From contig CAVXME010000001.1 of NCBI GenBank assembly GCA_963762965.1, forward strand, positions 2,852,001-2,916,000: a stretch of DNA of 64,000 nucleotides, in the 5' to 3' direction. The number at the start of each line of letters is the position of its first letter. Position 1 is the first letter of the stretch. The notes under the pieces are model-generated. The model ran no database searches and had not been told where the DNA came from. It saw nothing but the letters and a program-made list of their open reading frames with translations. Below, piece after piece: positions 58,807-64,000 of the stretch. A program made the translations under genes and the position numbers. This DNA comes from DATBAX01 sp963762965. Its GTDB lineage: Bacteria; Acidobacteriota; Terriglobia; Terriglobales; Acidobacteriaceae.

Positions 58807-59895
58807 TTACTGCCGAGGGCTGATTTCCGTGCCAAAGGAGTATTCATTGAGTGGTCCGAAGCGTTTTTTCTCGGCATACAGACGCCATCTGCGCCACACG
58901 ATGCGCAGGCTCGCCATGATCGGGATGGACAGATAAACTCCCAGCACGCCGGCAATTTCCGCCCCAGCCAGCACGCCAAAGATGGCGGCCAGCGGATGCA
59001 GTTCCGTGCTTCTTCCCATAATCCGTGGCGATGCCACGTAGTCCTGAATGATGCGCCATAATCCCAGAAAAATCAGCAGCCACAGCCAATGCTGATAGCC
59101 CGTCAGCAGGGCAACTCCGAGAATCACCACTGCTGCCACCAGTGGTCCCACCACCGGGATGAACTCCATGGTCCCACCCGCGCTGGCCAGCACCAATGCG
59201 TACTGCACCCGCATGGGCCCGAGAAATGCGAGATAAGCAACAAATGAGAAGGCCGCCAGGGTCAATTGTGCGCGGATGAACTGGGCCAGCATCTGGTTGA
59301 GATCGTCCAGCACCCCTTGCAGAAACTCGCGCTGGGCCTTGGCGTGCAGAAAAGACAGACCAACCTCGGTGAAGCCGCGCCCGTCCTTGAGAAAAAAAGC
59401 CGCCAGGACCGGAACCACCACCAGCAGCCACGATTGCTGCGCGACCTGCGCCACCCGGATGCCGACCATTTGGGCGATGTTCGACAGCGTGTCTCGATGG
59501 TTGTACAGAAATTTCTGCACCAGCGTGATGGTTGCCTTGTCCCACCCGCGTTCCTGTCCAATTTGCACGGCGATATTTCCGGAACTCACGTTGTCCAGTA
59601 GTTTGGGTAATGACTCGGTCAGGCGTTGGGTCTGGCGCGCGATCTGCGGTCCGACGAAGAAGAAAAAGGTCACCAGCAATACCAGCAGTAACAGGTAGAT
59701 GGCCGCAATGGCCCAACCGCGGCTTTTCGTCCATTTTTCTATGCGGGAAACCGCGGGATCCACAAGGTATGCGAAGAAAACCGCAAACAGAAACGCGACC
59801 AACGTGTAATGCGCGATGTACAGGAAGCCCAGCACCAGCACGAACAGCAGCACCGTGATCAGAACGCGCGCCGTGCGTGGGTCGATGAGTGACAT
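58807..59895 (-). CDS. AI-2E transporter family (PerM-like) permease
   Basis: 362 residues with about eight transmembrane helices. The pattern FFAYLVDPAVSRIEKW, and PVVGPLVAAVVILGVALLTG with IMGRSTELHPLAAIFGVLAG, is typical. Members include the proposed AI-2 exporter TqsA and Na+/H+ antiporter-like relatives. The transported substrate is unknown. It lies 45 nt upstream of asd and may share its transcript. Confidence 0.88.
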   Translation of the reverse strand: MSLIDPRTARVLITVLLFVLVLGFLYIAHYTLVAFLFAVFFAYLVDPAVSRIEKWTKSRGWAIAAIYLLLLVLLVTFFFFVGPQIARQTQRLTESLPKLLDNVSSGNIAVQIGQERGWDKATITLVQKFLYNHRDTLSNIAQMVGIRVAQVAQQSWLLVVVPVLAAFFLKDGRGFTEVGLSFLHAKAQREFLQGVLDDLNQMLAQFIRAQLTLAAFSFVAYLAFLGPMRVQYALVLASAGGTMEFIPVVGPLVAAVVILGVALLTGYQHWLWLLIFLGLWRIIQDYVASPRIMGRSTELHPLAAIFGVLAGAEIAGVLGVYLSIPIMASLRIVWRRWRLYAEKKRFGPLNEYSFGTEISPRQ

Positions 59896-59929
59896 TCAGG
59901 CAATCGCGCGGAGTTGTAAACCGCGAGGA

Positions 59930-60679
59930 TCAGTCTCGTACCACTTCCGTTCCCGTGCTGTCCCCGACGACGACAATCCGGACTAACTTATTGTGGCCGT
60001 CCAGCCATAGCATCCAATCCCCGGAATCGCTCTTCAGATTATATCGGCTGACGTCCTGCTCCGCTCCGTGGATGGTGAGCTTTTCATTACCGGAAAACGC
60101 CATGCTGACCGACAGGGAAGATCTGCCATGGGGATTAAGCGCCCCGAAGTGCGTCTTTTGGTCCTTGGGGCATTGGATTTCGCCTTTTTGTTGGCGGCAT
60201 CCCAGGGCCAGAAACTTCCATGCCAGGACCTCCCGTTGGATGAAGAAATAATCGTCCAGGATGCTGGTGGAGGCCGGGACCATGAAGGGTTGTTCTAGAG
60301 CTTTGTTGCCCGGACTATCGGTCACGCTCTCGATCAGGAACTCGTCTTTTGGCATGACCACGGCTTGAGTCTTGCCCGGGCTCAATTCCTTCCATTCATA
60401 CTTGCGTATGTCGCCGTTGCTGTTGAGTTGCAGTTCTGAGGATTGCACCGCCTGTTCCTGGCCTTGCTCGGCCTTGAACTCGGAGGTGATCACGCTTCCC
60501 GTGGAAGTTTGTTGGATGGAGAAGGTTTCGGTGGCCACGCGGCGTCCGTTCATGAAAACGCCAAACGACCCCGAGTCGATGGGAGTGCTGGACTCCTTGC
60601 TCGGCTCTTTAGCCGGAGCCGTGGCCGAAGTCAGGACCAGAGAGAACGCCGCCATCACCAATGCCAGCCTTGCTTTCAC
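59930..60679 (-). CDS. Exported hypothetical protein next to shikimate kinase
   Basis: 249 residues from GTG at 60679, chosen because AGGAG precedes it at 7 nt. It overlaps the aroK stop by 4 nt (GTGA). A signal peptide (about 1-23) precedes a beta-rich domain (about 40-249) containing VFMNGRRVATETFSIQQ, resembling acidobacterial outer-envelope or DUF6134-like proteins. No enzyme motif was seen. An ATG 18 nt upstream would make it start within aroK. Confidence 0.6.
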   Translation of the reverse strand: MKARLALVMAAFSLVLTSATAPAKEPSKESSTPIDSGSFGVFMNGRRVATETFSIQQTSTGSVITSEFKAEQGQEQAVQSSELQLNSNGDIRKYEWKELSPGKTQAVVMPKDEFLIESVTDSPGNKALEQPFMVPASTSILDDYFFIQREVLAWKFLALGCRQQKGEIQCPKDQKTHFGALNPHGRSSLSVSMAFSGNEKLTIHGAEQDVSRYNLKSDSGDWMLWLDGHNKLVRIVVVGDSTGTEVVRD

Positions 60680-61269
60680 TTCACCACTCCTGACCATCGA
60701 AGCTCCAAACTCGTTGCCAGTTCCGCAGCAACCGTGTCCACGTCCTTACCGCTGGTCTCAAAGCGCAACACCGCGGCCATGTAACTAGGTCGCCGTGCTT
60801 CGTGTAGTCGGCGAAACTGCTCGGCATCGCGCCGCAACGGGCGATCCAATGCTTGCTCCTGGCAGCGCCGGAACAGCTCTTCTACCGGTGCGTCCAGAAA
60901 GACTGAAAGCACGCCCGCCTGCTCCAGCAAGGCAGTATTTTCAGCCTGCACGAACGCGCCGCCACCCAGGGCGATTACCACCGGGGAAGAATGAATGTCC
61001 AGCAGCAGCTCGCGCAACGCGGCATGTTCCGTCCTGCGAAATTCCGCCTCTCCCGATTCCCGGAAAATTTCTTCGATAGACCGCTGCTCGCGGACCTGGA
61101 TGCGCTCGTCGAGATCCACGAATCGCCAGCCCCATCGTTGACCTAGACTCCGGCCCACACTACTCTTGCCGGCGCCCATAAAGCCCACCAGGCACACCGC
61201 TCGCACCACCGGAACACTCTCACCCGCGAGGGAATTTTCCCCCGGAAGCGAACCAGGTCTGGCTTTCAT
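60676..61269 (-). CDS. aroK: Shikimate kinase
   Basis: 197 residues from the ATG at 61269. The P-loop GFMGAGKSSVGR (about 29-40), DLDERI (about 54-59), REQRSIEEIF and GGGAFVQ (about 100-106) are the P-loop, shikimate-binding and Walker-B-like motifs. It phosphorylates shikimate in aromatic amino acid synthesis. A 30-residue N-terminal extension precedes the P-loop strand. The longer frame to 61452 is Arg/Pro-rich and non-conserved. It is coupled to the downstream exported-protein gene. Confidence 0.92.
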   Translation of the reverse strand: MKARPGSLPGENSLAGESVPVVRAVCLVGFMGAGKSSVGRSLGQRWGWRFVDLDERIQVREQRSIEEIFRESGEAEFRRTEHAALRELLLDIHSSPVVIALGGGAFVQAENTALLEQAGVLSVFLDAPVEELFRRCQEQALDRPLRRDAEQFRRLHEARRPSYMAAVLRFETSGKDVDTVAAELATSLELRWSGVVK

Positions 61270-61306
61270 GGCCCCAGCTTGCCGGTGCGGCAATCCATCC
61301 GCCCGT

Positions 61307-62164
61307 CTAGTTTGTTTGGCGTTTCTTGAGGTGAATTTTACCACTGAAGGAAAACAACCGGACCGAAGATGCGGCCTTGCCCACCGTACCTGCGAAGGCA
61401 CTCCCCGCTCGGATCGGGAAGGATGTGTGTTTGGGTTGGAGTGAAAAGTCACTGACCACTTTCCCCTGTTCGGATCGAGCCGTGACGTCGATGGAAGCGT
61501 CGCCAGGGGCCGTGGCTTCGATGTCGCCGGTGTGGCTGGTCAGGGAATACTCGCCCTCCCCACCGAAATCGCCGTCATAGTTAATTTTGCCGGTGTTGGA
61601 GTTGACCTCTACCAACGGACCGCTCACAGCATTTAAGACCACATCGCCACTCAGAGAAGTGATTTCCACGTGCCCATCGACAATATTGGTCAGCGTCACC
61701 GGGCCGTTCAGCGTCTTTACGTGGACGTGCCCATCACTAAGATCTCTGAGATCCACACTGGCGGTGTTGCCCTCTAGAATTACGTCGCCATGAAGCTTTT
61801 CGACGTGCAATGGGCCAGTCGTGGAATGCAAGGTTACGCTTGCATCGGCGGGCACCAGCACCTGGTATTCGACTACTCCTGTAGTCTCGTCAGCTCCCGG
61901 AAGCAGGTGAGAGAGCAGAGTCACCCGGCTGCCTCTTTGGTCCTGGTCTACTTCTACTTTGTCGGAATGCAGGATCGCCGTGACGATCACTTGCTTTCGC
62001 GCGCCGGCCTTCACAGAAACCGGGCCGTACTGATTCAGAATGGAAATCGTGGCGTGCTTGCCAACTTTGAAGTGATAGTCCTTGCGCGTCTCCGCGGCCG
62101 CCAATACCACTCCGACGAGAACCACGACCACGATCAGACTTGCGGCGCGCTGCCTGCTCAGCAT
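61307..62164 (-). CDS. DUF4097 family exported beta-helix-like protein
   Basis: 285 residues with an N-terminal membrane/signal segment (about 6-25). It has a regular beta-repeat pattern (SVDLRDLSDGHVHVKTLNG, GHVEITSLSGDVVLNAVSG) typical of DUF4097 putative adhesins. It lies downstream of the ECF sigma and anti-sigma genes, as often in Acidobacteria, and could be the output or partner of that system. Confidence 0.8.
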   Translation of the reverse strand: MLSRQRAASLIVVVVLVGVVLAAAETRKDYHFKVGKHATISILNQYGPVSVKAGARKQVIVTAILHSDKVEVDQDQRGSRVTLLSHLLPGADETTGVVEYQVLVPADASVTLHSTTGPLHVEKLHGDVILEGNTASVDLRDLSDGHVHVKTLNGPVTLTNIVDGHVEITSLSGDVVLNAVSGPLVEVNSNTGKINYDGDFGGEGEYSLTSHTGDIEATAPGDASIDVTARSEQGKVVSDFSLQPKHTSFPIRAGSAFAGTVGKAASSVRLFSFSGKIHLKKRQTN

Positions 62165-62200
62165 ATTGACTCTCCCCCAAACCCGGCGATTCCCACAATA

Positions 62201-62839
62201 CTATGGCAGAGTACGATCCAAAGCCATCTCGTAAACCATGGCTTTCTGCTCGTACGCATTCGACAAATACCGTTGCGCTTCCTCGTCATTGGGATTGTTT
62301 TTGACCGACGCTTCGGCATCCCGAATATACGAGTCCACATTCTGCAAATTCGCCTCGTAAGAAGCCCTCACGGCCGGCGATTTTTCGGCCAATACCTGTA
62401 GCAACTGTTGATCATCGGCGGAGGTGGCGATCTTTACCTGAAGCTCGTCCGGGGCGGTGGAAGTGGCAACCTGGAGCGGCATCGTCGAGCTGGTTCCGCG
62501 TTCGTATCGCACAATGCCGGCTGCAACCAGCAGCGCAGCTGCCACGGGCAAAAGCCAGGCCGAGCGCCAGCGGCTGGGGAAGGCATGCACCTTGGCCAAC
62601 TCACGGGACGAGGGCTGCCGGATCAGTCCTTCTTGCCGTAAAGCGATTTCAATCGAGCTCCACACCCGCGGACTCGGCTCCTCGCAAGCTTGCAAGGAAC
62701 GCGCTTGCAGCGAAATAGCGTTCAGATCGGATACCAGACTGTTGCAGGCGGGACAGGATCTCAGATGCTGCTCTTGCTCAAAAATCCGGTCGCCCCCAAT
62801 GATGTCTGGCAGAACCCGTTCAAACTCTTGACAGGTCAT
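62201..62839 (-). CDS. Anti-sigma factor with zf-HC2 domain
   Basis: 212 residues. The N-terminal H-x3-C-x2-C zinc motif (HLRSCPACN, about 26-34) is the zf-HC2/ASD signature binding ECF sigma factors. One membrane helix (about 92-109) is followed by an extracytoplasmic tail with a helical, TPR-like end. It is 38 nt downstream of the sigma gene. It holds the sigma factor at the membrane until a signal releases it. Confidence 0.87.
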   Translation of the reverse strand: MTCQEFERVLPDIIGGDRIFEQEQHLRSCPACNSLVSDLNAISLQARSLQACEEPSPRVWSSIEIALRQEGLIRQPSSRELAKVHAFPSRWRSAWLLPVAAALLVAAGIVRYERGTSSTMPLQVATSTAPDELQVKIATSADDQQLLQVLAEKSPAVRASYEANLQNVDSYIRDAEASVKNNPNDEEAQRYLSNAYEQKAMVYEMALDRTLP

Positions 62840-62876
62840 ACTGCCATTCTCCCCGATACCGCTGTATTTGAACTCC

Positions 62877-63515
62877 TCACGGCTTGGTGGCCTTTTCGGC
62901 TCTGCTCGTTTTGAGGAGCTCGCGTAACTTCATGCGTGCTTTATGCAACTGCGACTTGCTGTTGCCGATGGAACATCCCACCATATCGGCAATCTCATTG
63001 TGCTCGTAGCCTTCCACATCATGGAGCACAAAAATCGATCGATATCCCGGTGGCAAGGCCTCGATGACCCGTTGCAACTGCAAACGGTCGATCGAACCGG
63101 CCAGCTTCAAATCTGGCGCTCCCAGTTCCTTCCTGGGGGTCTCTTCCTCGGTCTCCAGGGTCTCGTCGATGGGGACCACTGGCAGACTCTTTTTTCGCAA
63201 CTGCATCAGGACGACGTTCACCGCCATGCGATGCAACCAGGTCGAGAAGGCCGACTCGCCGCGAAAAGTTCCAATCTTGCGGAACAATTGCAGGAAAGCT
63301 TCCTGGGTGAGGTCCTCGGCTGCCGCAGTGTTGGCCGTCATGCGAAGGCATAAAGAATACACACGCCGTTTGTGCAGATTATAGAGCGCCTCAAAAGCCA
63401 GCGGATCGCCTTGCTTGGCCCGCTCAATCGCGTCCGCTTCAGATAGTTTGTCGCTCTTTACTTTTCTTGCGTCCGTCAAGTCGCCTTTTCGTCCGCACTC
63501 AGTCTGATGCGGCAT
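62877..63515 (-). CDS. ECF RNA polymerase sigma factor
   Basis: 212 residues from the ATG at 63515; a TTG at 63575 would add 20 residues. Region 2 (about 35-105; EDLTQEAFLQLFRKIGTFRG, then STWLHRMAVNVV) and region 4 (about 145-200; LPPGYRSIFVLHDVEGYEHN) are complete, with a RpoE-like linker between. With the anti-sigma and DUF4097 genes downstream it forms an envelope-stress type module. A possible promoter lies at 63648-63676. Confidence 0.92.
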   Translation of the reverse strand: MPHQTECGRKGDLTDARKVKSDKLSEADAIERAKQGDPLAFEALYNLHKRRVYSLCLRMTANTAAAEDLTQEAFLQLFRKIGTFRGESAFSTWLHRMAVNVVLMQLRKKSLPVVPIDETLETEEETPRKELGAPDLKLAGSIDRLQLQRVIEALPPGYRSIFVLHDVEGYEHNEIADMVGCSIGNSKSQLHKARMKLRELLKTSRAEKATKP

Positions 63516-63647
63516 AACTAGCTTTTCGTTGTACTGCTTGCAGCCTCGAGAAGGCGGTTCTGCCGTCCCGGACAATCGCTCAAAGTCTTGCCAGACTGAG
63601 GTTTTCCCGGCCCGTTTTTGCCTGGGTGACCTTAGTACCTGCTTGGC

Positions 63648-63676
63648 AGCCTAATCGGCGAAACCGAATGCGTCAA
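63648..63676 (-). promoter_or_regulatory. Possible promoter of the ECF sigma gene
   Basis: On the minus strand TTGACG (63676-63671), a 17-bp spacer and TAGGCT (63653-63648). The -10 is weak, so this is tentative. The rest of the 63516-63811 region shows nothing else of note. Confidence 0.35.
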
Positions 63677-63811
63677 CCGGGGGCGGGCACTCCCTATGAA
63701 GCTTGAGCTGCCCGTTGCTGATTCCTGATTATGGGGGTCTATGCACAAGATCAAGACCAGAATCTAAGTCAATGAAAATAATCACCTTATGGCCAACGCC
63801 AGTTTCGTCCT

Positions 63812-64000
63812 CTACTCCGGGCGACGGCGCAAGATCAGATCGCCTTCCGTGGGTGGCAGGCTGAAGGGGAACTCGAAGACTCGATCTTTAAAAGGGACGC
63901 GTAATAGAAACTCTTCCCGCTTTTTCCACGAACCGATCCACTTGTTGGTGGTGTCGAAAAATATCCAGCCGCTCATTTCCGGCTCGGCGGGAGTCAGTGT
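63812..64000 (-). CDS. C-terminal part of an unidentified protein (right-truncated)
   Basis: On the minus strand an open frame of 62 codons enters from the right edge and stops with TAG at 63812-63814. It reads TLTPAEPEMSGWIFFDTTNK, then IGSWKKREEF and GDLILRRRPE. It has the composition of a real protein, but no family was recognised. Confidence 0.65.
   Translation of the reverse strand, partial: TLTPAEPEMSGWIFFDTTNKWIGSWKKREEFLLRVPFKDRVFEFPFSLPPTEGDLILRRRPE

Noticed and set aside
1..64000. CRISPR array, tRNA or rRNA genes, intact IS element
   Set aside because: No direct-repeat/spacer array, cloverleaf-like segment or transposase was seen when reading the intergenic stretches. A tRNA search program would be needed to be certain.

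Overview
The window is a gene-dense, high-GC bacterial chromosome segment that most resembles an acidobacterium of the Terriglobia/Koribacter type. This is an inference from gene content: tandem Ser/Thr kinases of the Pkn type fused to TPR or beta-propeller domains, an ECF sigma / zf-HC2 anti-sigma / DUF4097 block, a DUF2339-DUF3999 pair, and many short hairpin repeats between genes. No rRNA, tRNA, CRISPR array or complete insertion sequence was seen.

Layout. 1-3.3 kb: a DUF1648 membrane protein, a flotillin and a PspA protein (membrane stress). 3.3-3.9 kb: a gene-free stretch with two parS-like palindromes and a cluster of hairpin repeats. 3.9-10.7 kb: M24 peptidase-like protein, CHY zinc finger protein, a membrane aminopropyltransferase-like protein overlapping an alpha/beta hydrolase, a small beta-carbonic-anhydrase-like protein, and RmuC. 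10.8-19 kb: three tandem Ser/Thr kinases, two with nearly the same sigma70 promoter. 19.1-20.6 kb: secreted GH16 glucanase. 20.7-25.8 kb: sulfite reductase, siroheme synthesis (two genes), CysH and a LysR regulator. 25.9-35.2 kb: a tightly overlapping arginine operon, argR-argC-argB-argD-argF-argG-argH-GNAT-argJ, with tandem ARG boxes over the argR start; argD carries two compensating frameshifts. 35.2-43.4 kb: a divergent regulator pair (RsbRD-like, and HTH-S24), DUF2252, zinc-ribbon and membrane proteins. 43.5-52.6 kb: FtsK, UppP, an SH3-like/TPR protein, threonine dehydratase, an outer-membrane-like protein, a HigBA-type toxin-antitoxin pair and RNase J. 52.7-58.8 kb: EcsC protein, then the lysine/diaminopimelate genes asd-lysC-dapB-dapA-dapD on the minus strand, with a DapA that has an extra C-terminal Cys/His domain. 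58.8-64 kb: AI-2E family permease, shikimate kinase with a secreted partner, DUF4097 protein, anti-sigma, ECF sigma, and a gene running off the right edge.

The most striking signal lies upstream of the sulfite reductase operon. A consensus-like promoter is followed within a few bases by a 28-codon ORF with five Cys codons in seven positions. A strong intrinsic terminator then abuts the sulfite reductase start codon, and the sequence can form mutually exclusive 1:2, 2:3 and 3:4 pairings, as in a classical amino-acid attenuator. I read this as a cysteine-sensing transcription attenuator controlling sulfur assimilation. Other notable points are the parS pair, a 61-nt repeat whose two copies show compensatory changes in both hairpins, a family of 7-nt-period repeats, near-leaderless kinase promoters, and the DapA fusion.
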